Shown here piece after piece: positions 54,492 through 63,140 of a stretch of 64,000 bases of DNA. Where the stretch lies: the NCBI RefSeq assembly GCF_000986785.1, contig NZ_LAYY01000011.1, positions 1-64,000 of the forward strand, read 5' to 3'. Within the stretch, counting starts at the first letter, position 1, and each line of letters opens with the position of its first letter. The position numbers were made by a program, and so were the translations under genes. Origin of the DNA: Mesobacillus campisalis (lineage in GTDB: Bacteria; Bacillota; Bacilli; Bacillales; Cytobacillaceae). The notes under the pieces were generated by a model. It did no database searches. It was not told the origin of the DNA and was given only the letters and a program-made list of their open reading frames with translations.

Positions 54492-55424
54492 ATGAGGGTT
54501 GGCGTTGTCGGAACGGGGGCAGTAGGAGGTTATTTTGGCGCCTGTCTGAGCAGGGCGGGAAACGAGGTCGTCTTCCTTGCCCGCGGAACCAATCTGGCCA
54601 CGCTGAAGACAGACGGGCTTGCCATAGAAAGTGAACAGGGAGATTTTACAGCGTCTGGGATTTTTACAGACTCCTATGATGAATTGGCAGATGCCGATAT
54701 TGTCCTGTTTTGTGTAAAGGCTACGGCTACCGGGGAAGTCGCCATGCGCCTGCTGCCAGTTTTAAAGGAGGACGCAATTGTCCTTACACTGCAGAATGGC
54801 GTAGACAATGAAGAAATATTGGCAACCTATTTTGGGAAGGGCCGTGTATTATCCTCTGCTACCTATATACAGGCCCAGCTGAGGGAGCCAGGAGTCGTGA
54901 GGCAAATAGGAATTCCTCCGCGGCTGATTATTGGAGCAATCGACTCTTCGGGAAATGAACAGGTACTAAAAACGGCAGGCCTGCTGAACTCAGCTGGCAT
55001 TGAGACAGTTACTTCAAATAATATCATGCTCATAAAATGGAAAAAACTTCTATGGAATGTCACGTTCAATCCGCTTTCGGCCATTATTGAGTCGAGGGTG
55101 GGGACGATACTGGATGATGCCGGCCTTAGTAGCACGGCGGAGCGTATATGCCGGGAAGCAATTGCTGTTGCCAGAAGAGCGGGAATTCAGCTGGATGAAG
55201 ATGCCTGGAAGGAGATTATGGCACAAGGGGAATTGGGACGAAACCATGAAACTTCCATGCTCCAGGATAAGCGGAAAGGTAAACTGATGGAAATTGAATC
55301 GATTTGCGGATTTATCGTGAAAAAAGGCAAAGACCTTAAGGTTGAAACCCCCGTCCTGGAGGCTGTTTATTGCATTCTAAAAGAAATGGAAAAAACAACG
55401 GGGAAAATGGTGAAGATGCACTAG
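54492..55424 (+). CDS. Ketopantoate reductase family protein (PanE/ApbA-like)
   Basis: An NADPH-dependent 2-oxoacid reductase fold of 310 residues: MRVGVVGTGAVGGYFGACLSRAG, FCVKATATGE, LQNGVDNEE, and WKKLLWNVTFNPLSAI with the catalytic lysine. The context points to reduction of a pathway-specific 2-oxo compound rather than pantothenate synthesis. The frame is open from 54360 but the ribosome site GGGAGGC supports 54492. Confidence 0.88.
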   Translation: MRVGVVGTGAVGGYFGACLSRAGNEVVFLARGTNLATLKTDGLAIESEQGDFTASGIFTDSYDELADADIVLFCVKATATGEVAMRLLPVLKEDAIVLTLQNGVDNEEILATYFGKGRVLSSATYIQAQLREPGVVRQIGIPPRLIIGAIDSSGNEQVLKTAGLLNSAGIETVTSNNIMLIKWKKLLWNVTFNPLSAIIESRVGTILDDAGLSSTAERICREAIAVARRAGIQLDEDAWKEIMAQGELGRNHETSMLQDKRKGKLMEIESICGFIVKKGKDLKVETPVLEAVYCILKEMEKTTGKMVKMH

Positions 55425-55438
55425 ATAGGAGGGTTAGG

Positions 55439-55861
55439 GTGGAAGCAAATGAAAGCGGGGCCTCTTTTTATGACTATCTTGGTTTTATAGGAGAAGACGA
55501 TGACAGCGGGCACTCCTTTCGTCTGGAACTCCCGCTGCAGCACTTTTTGCTTCAGGAAGATGGGACCGTGCATCCTGGAGTTTTTGCAACCATGCTGGAT
55601 ATTGTCATGGGTGCTGCAATCTCGAAAGCTACCAGTTCCTTTGCGGTCACGATCAATTTAAATATAAGCTATTTTGATTTAGATCCCAAGCAAACATACA
55701 TCGCCGAAACATCCATTCTTTTTGGGGATGGCAAGTATGTGACAGCTGACGGGGTTATTTATGACCAAAATCGTAAAACGGTCGCAAAAGCAACCGGAAC
55801 ATTCAAAACCAATCCGAAAAGCAGCTCTATTTCTATTGATAAAGAAATGGAGGCCGGGTAG
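55439..55861 (+). CDS. PaaI-type hotdog thioesterase 1
   Basis: A 140-residue hotdog protein. VHPGVFATMLDIVMGAAISK is the active-site helix region, with VTINLNISYFD following. It hydrolyses acyl-CoA by family inference. GTG start after TAGGAGGG, just past the reductase stop. Followed directly by a second thioesterase. Confidence 0.85.
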   Translation: MEANESGASFYDYLGFIGEDDDSGHSFRLELPLQHFLLQEDGTVHPGVFATMLDIVMGAAISKATSSFAVTINLNISYFDLDPKQTYIAETSILFGDGKYVTADGVIYDQNRKTVAKATGTFKTNPKSSSISIDKEMEAG

Positions 55862-55873
55862 GGAGGCGGCTTG

Positions 55874-56281
55874 ATGTCGGCAACACAGCAAAAAAATACT
55901 TGTTTCACAAAAAATCCATTTCTGGATCACTTAGGATTTGAAATAGAAAAGCAGGACAACAAAGATATTGTAATAAAGCTTTCAATTGATTTAAAGCATC
56001 TTAATACCAACAAGACGCTTCACGGCGGAGTTCATGCATCCATGCTTGATACCATTCAGTCTTTGGCACTCAAGGAAGTCTGCCAATCGAATGTTGCCGT
56101 AATGAATTTAAATGTACAGTACCTTTCCGCAATAAGCTCGGGCGTTGTTTCAGCAAGAGCGAGAATCAACATGCTTGGCTACAAAACGGCAGCGGTTGAG
56201 TCGGCAATCCATGACGAGCAGGATGTTTTGATTGCCAAAGGATCCGGAATCTATAAAATCATCCGGTCATCGAATAAATAA
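55874..56281 (+). CDS. PaaI-type hotdog thioesterase 2
   Basis: A 135-residue hotdog with LHGGVHASMLDTIQSLALKE and VAVMNLNVQYLSAI, the usual PaaI catalytic region. It is a divergent paralogue of the preceding gene; a heteromer is possible. GGGAGGCGG supports ATG 55874. Confidence 0.87.
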   Translation: MSATQQKNTCFTKNPFLDHLGFEIEKQDNKDIVIKLSIDLKHLNTNKTLHGGVHASMLDTIQSLALKEVCQSNVAVMNLNVQYLSAISSGVVSARARINMLGYKTAAVESAIHDEQDVLIAKGSGIYKIIRSSNK

Positions 56282-56417
56282 AGTGAACTGAAGATAAATT
56301 ATTTTTTTAATAGAATGGTTTTCGGTTGAATCGGTAAGTGTTTAAAAATTTACTCAGAGTAAACTCGAAATATTTGTTGAATATTGAGAAAGTTTTGTAT
56401 ATTATGGTTGGTAAATA

Positions 56418-56437
56418 CATACCGACTAGTTAGTAGG
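56418..56437. promoter_or_regulatory. TetR-type palindromic operator 2
   Basis: CATACCGACTAGTTAGTAGG is an imperfect version of the palindrome at 50621, sharing CATACC-ACT-GTT-GTA. It lies 31 bases before the second acyl-CoA dehydrogenase start. Confidence 0.55.
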
Positions 56438-56467
56438 TTGGCAGAAAATTGCTTAGGAGTGATGAAT

Positions 56468-57673
56468 ATGAACTTTACTTATTCAGATAAAGTGCAGGAG
56501 CTCCAACAGAAATTAACCCAATTCATGGATGAATATGTTTATCCTAACGAGAAACTGTATTATGAACAGCTGGATCCAAAAGATCGCTTTTCCATGGTCC
56601 CGCCGATTATGGAAGAACTGAAGCAAAAAGCAAAGGATGCCGGTTTATGGAACCTCTTCCTACCTGAAAGCGAACTGGGCGCAGGCCTGACTAATCTGGA
56701 ATATGCCCCCCTCTGTGAAATCATGGGCCGTTCAAGCATTGCTCCTGAAGTTTTCAATTGCGCTGCACCTGATACCGGCAATATGGAAGTGCTGGTTCGC
56801 TATGGAACGGAGGAGCACAAGGAAAAATGGCTTAAGCCGCTGCTAAATGGTGAAATTCGTTCCTGCTTTTCAATGACAGAGCCGGATGTAGCCTCTTCTG
56901 ATGCGACAAATATCGAAGCAAGCATCATTCGTGACGGTGATGAATATGTCATCAATGGAACCAAATGGTGGTCCTCGGGTGCAGGAGACCCTCGCTGCAA
57001 AATTGCGATTGTGATGGGGAAAAACGACCCAAATGCCCCGAAACATGAACAGCAATCAATGATCCTTGTTCCCCTGGATACACCTGGAGTAACGATCAAG
57101 CGAGTCCTTCCGGTTTTCGGATATGACCATGCTCCCCATGGCCATGCGGAGATTGAATATGACAATGTCCGCGTCCCGGCGTCCAACATGCTTTGGGGCG
57201 AAGGAAAGGGCTTTGCGATTGCACAGGGAAGGCTCGGTCCTGGCAGAATCCATCACTGCATGAGGACGATTGGGGCCGCAGAGCGGGCACTTGAGCTGTT
57301 ATGCATGCGTGTGCAAAACAGGGAAGCATTCGGCAAGAAGCTGGCAGAGCAAGGGGTGATTCAGGAATGGATTGCCGATTCGAGAATTGAAATCGAACAG
57401 GCGAGACTGCTCACATTAAAAGCAGCTTACATGATGGATACAGTCGGAAATAAAGAAGCAAAATCGGAAATCGCCATGATCAAGGTTGTGGCTCCGAATA
57501 TGGCACTGAATGTCATCGACCGCGCCATCCAGGCATTTGGGGCGGCAGGTGTTAGCGAAGACACGCCATTGGCGGCCAGCTGGGCGAACATTCGGACGCT
57601 GAGGCTTGCTGACGGGCCGGATGAAGTCCACCGCCGTGCAATCGCAAGATATGAATTGAAAAAATACCGATAA
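56468..57673 (+). CDS. Acyl-CoA dehydrogenase (second, bulkier-substrate type)
   Basis: A 401-residue flavoprotein with [53 protein letters not shown], and [13 protein letters not shown] near the active site. It resembles the FadE-type enzymes with an enlarged substrate pocket (ACAD10/11-like). TAGGAGT favours ATG 56468 over 56462. It starts a sub-operon with SDR and thiolase. Confidence 0.92.
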   Translation: MNFTYSDKVQELQQKLTQFMDEYVYPNEKLYYEQLDPKDRFSMVPPIMEELKQKAKDAGLWNLFLPESELGAGLTNLEYAPLCEIMGRSSIAPEVFNCAAPDTGNMEVLVRYGTEEHKEKWLKPLLNGEIRSCFSMTEPDVASSDATNIEASIIRDGDEYVINGTKWWSSGAGDPRCKIAIVMGKNDPNAPKHEQQSMILVPLDTPGVTIKRVLPVFGYDHAPHGHAEIEYDNVRVPASNMLWGEGKGFAIAQGRLGPGRIHHCMRTIGAAERALELLCMRVQNREAFGKKLAEQGVIQEWIADSRIEIEQARLLTLKAAYMMDTVGNKEAKSEIAMIKVVAPNMALNVIDRAIQAFGAAGVSEDTPLAASWANIRTLRLADGPDEVHRRAIARYELKKYR

Positions 57674-57688
57674 AAAGGGGAATCTGCC

Positions 57689-58462
57689 GTGCATATACAA
57701 GAACTGTTCAGCCTGAAAGGTAAAACCGCTGTCATCACTGGGGGCGGAAGAGGCCTTGGCGAGCAAATCGCAGAAGGGTTTGCGGAAGCAGGAGCAAATG
57801 TCGTTCTCTGCTCCCGTAAAGAGGAAGCCTGTGTGGAGGTCGCCGAAAAGCTGAAAGGCCTAGGAGTGGAAACGCTCGCTTTGAAATGTGATGTTACCAA
57901 TCCCGAAGACGTAAACAAAGTGGTTAAGGCGGCACTGGACAAGTTTGGCCGCATCGATATCCTTGTCAATAACAGCGGCGCTTCCTGGGGAGCTCCCGCG
58001 GAAGAAATGCCGCTGGAAGCCTGGCAAAAAGTCATGAATGTCAATGTGACCGGCACCTTCCTGATGTCCCAGGCAGTGGGAAAAGTAATGATTGAACAGC
58101 AATCCGGAAAGATCATCAATATTGCTTCAGTTGCTGGATTAAAGGGGTCCAACCCAAAGTTCATGAATGCAATCGGCTACAATGCAAGCAAGGGAGCTGT
58201 AGTCACCTTTACGAAAGACCTTGCCGTAAAATGGGGCCCAAAAGGTATTCATGTGAATGCGATCGCTCCAGGATTCTTTCCCACCAAAATGTCCAAAGGG
58301 CTTCTAGACAAGGGAGGAGAAGCCATCCTTGAAGGAACTCCATTAAGGAAGTTTGGAACCGAAAATGATTTGAAGGGTGTTGCATTGTTATTGGCGGCAC
58401 CAGCCTCCGATTTTATGACAGGTGAGATCATTGTCGTGGACGGCGGCACAAATGCAATGTAG
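57689..58462 (+). CDS. Short-chain dehydrogenase 2
   Basis: A 257-residue SDR with TGGGRGLGEQ, NNSGASWG, the catalytic Tyr-Lys in YNASKG and a FMTGEIIVVDGG C-terminus. Probably the 3-hydroxyacyl-CoA dehydrogenase of this sub-operon. GTG start; AAAGGGG upstream. Confidence 0.92.
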   Translation: MHIQELFSLKGKTAVITGGGRGLGEQIAEGFAEAGANVVLCSRKEEACVEVAEKLKGLGVETLALKCDVTNPEDVNKVVKAALDKFGRIDILVNNSGASWGAPAEEMPLEAWQKVMNVNVTGTFLMSQAVGKVMIEQQSGKIINIASVAGLKGSNPKFMNAIGYNASKGAVVTFTKDLAVKWGPKGIHVNAIAPGFFPTKMSKGLLDKGGEAILEGTPLRKFGTENDLKGVALLLAAPASDFMTGEIIVVDGGTNAM

Positions 58463-58508
58463 GAAAAGCCCACCGGGTTTGGTTCTATAACAAAAGGAGG
58501 ATGGGGAA

Positions 58509-59687
58509 ATGAGCAGGAACAGGGACGCAGTAATTGTCTCCGCAGTAAGGACAGCCATTGGCAGGCAAGGAGGCGCACTTGCATCGGTGCCAGCGCATGT
58601 GTTTGGCGCAGAGGTAATCAAGGAAGCAGTTAAACGGGCAGGGGTTGATCCGGAACAAATAGATGATGTGATTTTCGGGAACGTCTTAAGCGGGGGTGGC
58701 AATATTGCCAGGCTTACGGCCCTTCAAACCGGGCTTTCCATCAACATTCCTGGCTTGACTGTGGACCGCCAGTGCGGATCAGGCATCAATGCCGTAAATA
58801 TTGCTGCCATGGCAATAAAGGCCGGTGATGGGGACATTTATGTTGCAGGTGGAACGGAAAGCATGAGCCGGGCACCGTACCTTATGGAGCGGCCGGAAAA
58901 AGCCTACAGCGCAGCTCCTCCGAAATTCAGGAAGTCACAGCTGTCACCATCGGAAATTGGCGATCCCCCAATGGGAATCACAGCCGAAAACCTGGCGGAA
59001 AAATATAATATTACCCGTGAAGAACAAGACCAGTTTGCCCTGCAAAGCCAGCAGCGTATGGCCAGAGCGATGGAAGAGGGGCGGTTTGAGGAACAAATCG
59101 TGCCCATCACCATTCCGATGAGAAAAGGGGAGCCAATCGTCTTTCAAACAGATGAGCATCCAAGGCCGGAAACGACAATCGAAGGCCTATCAAGGCTGCA
59201 GCCGGCATTCCTGAAAGGCGGGACAGTTACGGCGGGCAGTTCATCAGGATTGAATGATGCGGCTTCTGCGTTAGTCATAATGTCGCGTGAGAAGGCGGAA
59301 CAGCTCGGTGTCCAGCCATTGGCCGCTGTGAAAGCTTATTCAATAGCCGGTGTTGATCCGAACATCATGGGAATCGGACCGGTTCCCGCAACCCAAAAGG
59401 TATTGGGGCAGGCGGGACTTAGCCTGGAGGACATGGATATTATTGAAATAAATGAAGCATTTGCGGCACAGGTTCTTGCCTGCAACCGCGAGCTGAAGAT
59501 GGACTTGGAAAAAGTAAATGTCAATGGCGGCGCGATTGCACATGGCCATCCACTTGGAGCAACTGGCGCGATCATCACTACAAAAGCTGTTTATGAACTG
59601 AAGCGTTCCGGCGGGAAATATGCCCTCATTACAGCCTGCATTGGCGGTGGTCAGGGAATTGCAACCATTATCGAAAATGAACAGTAA
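58509..59687 (+). CDS. Acetyl-CoA C-acyltransferase (thiolase)
   Basis: Thiolytic cleavage of 3-oxoacyl-CoA. The 392-residue product has nucleophile Cys89 ([12 protein letters not shown]), [11 protein letters not shown], the His in [16 protein letters not shown], and the second Cys in [17 protein letters not shown] precedes the ATG. Ends the acyl-CoA dehydrogenase/SDR/thiolase sub-operon. Confidence 0.95.
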   Translation: MSRNRDAVIVSAVRTAIGRQGGALASVPAHVFGAEVIKEAVKRAGVDPEQIDDVIFGNVLSGGGNIARLTALQTGLSINIPGLTVDRQCGSGINAVNIAAMAIKAGDGDIYVAGGTESMSRAPYLMERPEKAYSAAPPKFRKSQLSPSEIGDPPMGITAENLAEKYNITREEQDQFALQSQQRMARAMEEGRFEEQIVPITIPMRKGEPIVFQTDEHPRPETTIEGLSRLQPAFLKGGTVTAGSSSGLNDAASALVIMSREKAEQLGVQPLAAVKAYSIAGVDPNIMGIGPVPATQKVLGQAGLSLEDMDIIEINEAFAAQVLACNRELKMDLEKVNVNGGAIAHGHPLGATGAIITTKAVYELKRSGGKYALITACIGGGQGIATIIENEQ

Positions 59688-59694
59688 AGGCTAT

Positions 59695-59735
59695 GGAACG
59701 GGAAGGGTTCTGGCTGTGAATACCCCTCCCGTTCC
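59695..59735 (+). other. Strong hairpin without T-tract between thiolase and tetR
   Basis: GGAACGGGAAGGG pairs with CCCCTCCCGTTCC (one G-A-type mismatch). The following bases GGGACTTTGCGG are not T-rich, so it is more likely an RNA-processing or attenuation structure than a terminator. Confidence 0.55.
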
Positions 59736-59771
59736 GGGACTTTGCGGGTGGCGGGCAAGGGGTACTGGGCG

Positions 59772-60359
59772 ATGAAGGACAAAATTATTGAAACAAGTAT
59801 CAAGTTATTTGATAAAAAGGGGTACACAGCCACCTCGATAAAGGACATCGTCGAGAAGATGGATGTGACCAAGGGGACATTTTATTACTATTTTAGCAGC
59901 AAGCAAGATTTGCTCAGGGACATTCATCTGGATTATATAGAAAACTTAATCTCCCAGCAGGAGGATATTTTAAGGAACACAGATAAAGACTGCACAGAGA
60001 AATTGTACGGAATTATTCATATGGTTATTAGCAATATTGGAACAAAAAGGGAGAGTGCCCGTATATTTTTCCGGGAGATGAGGCACTTGAGTGAAAAGCA
60101 TATTGAAGAGATTACAAACAAGCGCAACCTGTTCCGTAAAAACTACCAGCAGCTGATTGAAACCGGAATCAGCCTTGGAGAATTTAAAAGCAGCATTCCT
60201 CCGGATATGCTGACCTTTGGAATTCTTGGAATCACCAATTGGAGTTATTACTGGTACAATCCTGAGGGAAACATTGACGAAGAAGAACTGGCCCGGATCT
60301 ATACAGATATTATCCTTAATGGGGTGAAGAGCATTAAGAAGGCCGGAATCACATTGTAG
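59772..60359 (+). CDS. TetR family transcriptional regulator
   Basis: A 195-residue repressor. The HTH is GYTATSIKDIVEKMDVTKGTFYYYFSSKQDLL (about 18-50), followed by a helical ligand domain that may bind an acyl-CoA. AAGGGG supports ATG 59772. It is the only regulator in the cluster and the best candidate for the palindromes at 50621 and 56418. Confidence 0.9.
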   Translation: MKDKIIETSIKLFDKKGYTATSIKDIVEKMDVTKGTFYYYFSSKQDLLRDIHLDYIENLISQQEDILRNTDKDCTEKLYGIIHMVISNIGTKRESARIFFREMRHLSEKHIEEITNKRNLFRKNYQQLIETGISLGEFKSSIPPDMLTFGILGITNWSYYWYNPEGNIDEEELARIYTDIILNGVKSIKKAGITL

Positions 60360-60420
60360 TATTTTTTTGAAGACTAGCAAACATGCCTTTATAGATTTCT
60401 CAATATTCACACTACTAAAA

Positions 60421-60435
60421 TGACAGCGTTTACAA
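60421..60435. promoter_or_regulatory. cre-like site before the esterase gene
   Basis: TGACAGCGTTTACAA matches the reversed cre consensus with one mismatch. It lies 18 bases before the gene start. Confidence 0.5.
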
Positions 60436-60452
60436 TTCGAGGAGGAGTATTC

Positions 60453-61403
60453 ATGGGACTGCACCCGCAAGTTCAATTTCTTTTAAAGATGCTGGAATCG
60501 CGAGGGCTTCCGCCATTGGAGGAATTAGGTGTCGATGAGGCCAGGAAGGCATTTGAAACTTCAGCCAAACTGATGGCAAAAGCCAAGGTACAGGCCAAAA
60601 CCGAAGACAGGAAAATAGATGGGTTCAAAGGAGAACTTGCCATCCGGCTATACAGGCCAGAGGGTCATCCCGCTGGAGCATTGGTCTATTATCATGGCGG
60701 TGGATGGGTGATTGGAAACATTGAAACCCATGATGCCTTGTGCCACACTGTTGCGGTTGAATCTGGCTGCCTTGTTATTTCAGTCGATTATGGGCTTGCC
60801 CCGGAAAACAGATTCCCTGTGCCGGTCGAGGATGCTTACCTGGCTGCCAAGTGGACATATGATCACGCAGACGAGCTGGGCATCAGGAAGGAATGCATCG
60901 CTGTGGGCGGTGACAGTGCGGGGGGCAATTTGGCGGCCTCAGTATGCTACCTTGCAAATGAACGCAACGAGCTTACAATAGCCCATCAGCTGCTTTTATA
61001 TCCATCAACCGGTTTTGATTATACCGATTCCTACGAAAAATATGGAGAAGGCTACTATTTGAACAAGTCAACCATGTCCTGGTTCAGGGAACAGTATTTA
61101 GCCGGTCCGGAGGATACCCTGAATCCACTGGCTGCACCTATGCTGATTCCCGATGAGGCAGTCGGAAAGCTTCCGCCCGCGTATATTATGACAGCGGAGT
61201 TCGATCCTTTATCCGATGGCGGAGAACATTATGCGAATAAGCTTAAAAATGCAGGCGTTCCCGTAGTGTATGTATGCTATCCGGGAATGATCCACGGCTT
61301 CCTTGGAATGACTGAATTTGTGGAGGATGGAAAAAAAGCGGTATCGGATATTGCAGCACAACTAAAAAACAGATTTGCTGCGGAAGTAAGTGATCCAGCC
61401 TAA
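60453..61403 (+). CDS. Alpha/beta hydrolase, HSL-type carboxylesterase
   Basis: A 316-residue serine hydrolase of family IV: oxyanion motif YYHGGGWVIG, nucleophile GGDSAGGNLA, the Asp in AEFDPLSDGG and His in MIHGFLGM. It may release the acid that the next gene activates with CoA. ATG 60453 follows GAGGAGG; the frame opens at 60420 inside the cre-like site. Confidence 0.9.
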   Translation: MGLHPQVQFLLKMLESRGLPPLEELGVDEARKAFETSAKLMAKAKVQAKTEDRKIDGFKGELAIRLYRPEGHPAGALVYYHGGGWVIGNIETHDALCHTVAVESGCLVISVDYGLAPENRFPVPVEDAYLAAKWTYDHADELGIRKECIAVGGDSAGGNLAASVCYLANERNELTIAHQLLLYPSTGFDYTDSYEKYGEGYYLNKSTMSWFREQYLAGPEDTLNPLAAPMLIPDEAVGKLPPAYIMTAEFDPLSDGGEHYANKLKNAGVPVVYVCYPGMIHGFLGMTEFVEDGKKAVSDIAAQLKNRFAAEVSDPA

Positions 61404-61432
61404 CGATTACTGAAAAAAGGAGAGATGTTTGC

Positions 61433-63100
61433 ATGTTAAAACTTCACTTTGATCACTGGCCTAAATTGGCTAAATCCTTGACTGTTCCTGAGACCTCTCT
61501 CTATAACAACCTCCAGGTCAGTGCAGCCAGGTATCCAGAACATAAGGCAATTTTGTACTATGGCCGTGCAATGACATACCGCCAGCTTGACCATGAGGTG
61601 AATGCACTTGCGGGGTATCTGCAGCATATTGGGGTGGAAAAGGGAGAAAAGGTACTGCTGTTTATGCAAAATTCACCGCAATTTGTGATTGGTTTCTATG
61701 CAATCCTGCGTGCTGGTGCGGTGGTAGTTCCCATTAATCCCATGCTGACAGCTGAGGAATTATCCTTTTATATCCGTGATGGTGAAATCAAGACAGGCCT
61801 TGCCGGTCAGGAACTCTACCAAAAGGTAAAACCCCTCTTAGGATCCACTACCCTTGAAAACCTGGTACTGGCGGCTTACTCCGATTATACCGGTGATGAT
61901 TTCGAAGGGGTTATGCCTCCCGAAGCTCAAGAACCGCGAATTGATATCCAGGAGCCTGGCCATCATTTGTGGAAACAAGCGCTTGAAGCAAATCTTAAAC
62001 CGGCAGTACATAGCGCAAAAGCCGATGACCTGGCTGTCCTGCCGTATACTTCCGGTACGACAGGGCTTCCAAAAGGCTGCATGCATACAAACCGGACGGT
62101 CCAGGCCAATACCGTTGGGGCCAATCATTGGTCAAGCGCAACTCCAAATGCTGTCCATCTCATGTCCCTGCCGCTTTTCCATGTTACCGGTATGGTCCAC
62201 AGCATGCACATGCCGATATATTCCGGCGGAACAATGGCCATTATGACCCGCTGGAGCAGGGACGCAGCCGTGGAGCTGATCAAAAAAAATCAGTGCACAC
62301 ACTGGGTCGCGATTGCGACCATGATTGTCGATTTCCTTGCCAACCCAAATCTTAAAAAAGAAGATATCGCCTCGCTCCAGTCCATTTCCGGCGGGGGAGC
62401 CGCACTACCGGAGGCCGTTGGCGAAAGGCTGCATCAATTGACTGGCCTGCGGTTTGTAGAAGGATACGGGCTTTCCGAAACGATTGCCCAGACTCATTTT
62501 AACCCGCCTGACAGACCAAAGATGCAGTGTCTGGGGATCCCTTCATTTGATGTGGATGCCAGAATCATTGAGCCGGCAACCGGAAGGGAACTTGGAGTCG
62601 GCGAAGTAGGAGAAATCATTGTTTGCGGCCCGCAGGTAATGGTCGGCTACTATAACAGGGATGATGAAAATCGCCAATCGTTCCTAGAAATAGACGGAAA
62701 AAGGTTTTTCCGGACTGGGGATATCGGACGATTTGATGATGAAGGGTATTTCTTCATTGTTGACCGGGTTAAACGAATGATCAATGCTTCCGGCTTTAAA
62801 GTCTGGCCTACAGAAATCGAATCTTATCTTTATAAACATCCGGCCATTCAACAAGCGTGCGTGGTTGGAGTGCCTGACCCGCGGCGCGGTGAATCGGTAA
62901 AGGCATTTGTTATCCTGAATGAAGAATATAAAGGCAGGATTTCCGAGGATGAAATTATCGAGTGGGCAAAACAGCATATGGCAGCTTATAAATATCCTCG
63001 TGAAATAGAATTCAGAAGTGAATTCCCGATGACAAGCAGTGGTAAAATCCTCTGGCGCAGGCTTCAGGAAGAGGAGCGGGAAAAAGCCGGCAATGTCTAA
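61433..63100 (+). CDS. Acyl-CoA ligase 2
   Basis: A 555-residue adenylate-forming enzyme: PYTSGTTGLPKGC, EGYGLSETIAQTHFNPP, FFRTGDIGRFDDEGYFFIVDRVKRMINASGFKVWP, and the lysine in TSSGKILWRR. AAAGGAGAG upstream. Probably activates the carboxylic acid substrate of the cluster. It follows the esterase by 29 bases. Confidence 0.93.
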   Translation: MLKLHFDHWPKLAKSLTVPETSLYNNLQVSAARYPEHKAILYYGRAMTYRQLDHEVNALAGYLQHIGVEKGEKVLLFMQNSPQFVIGFYAILRAGAVVVPINPMLTAEELSFYIRDGEIKTGLAGQELYQKVKPLLGSTTLENLVLAAYSDYTGDDFEGVMPPEAQEPRIDIQEPGHHLWKQALEANLKPAVHSAKADDLAVLPYTSGTTGLPKGCMHTNRTVQANTVGANHWSSATPNAVHLMSLPLFHVTGMVHSMHMPIYSGGTMAIMTRWSRDAAVELIKKNQCTHWVAIATMIVDFLANPNLKKEDIASLQSISGGGAALPEAVGERLHQLTGLRFVEGYGLSETIAQTHFNPPDRPKMQCLGIPSFDVDARIIEPATGRELGVGEVGEIIVCGPQVMVGYYNRDDENRQSFLEIDGKRFFRTGDIGRFDDEGYFFIVDRVKRMINASGFKVWPTEIESYLYKHPAIQQACVVGVPDPRRGESVKAFVILNEEYKGRISEDEIIEWAKQHMAAYKYPREIEFRSEFPMTSSGKILWRRLQEEEREKAGNV

Positions 63101-63140
63101 TAGATACTTATTCATCTCAATTTATTGAAGGGGGAGAAAA

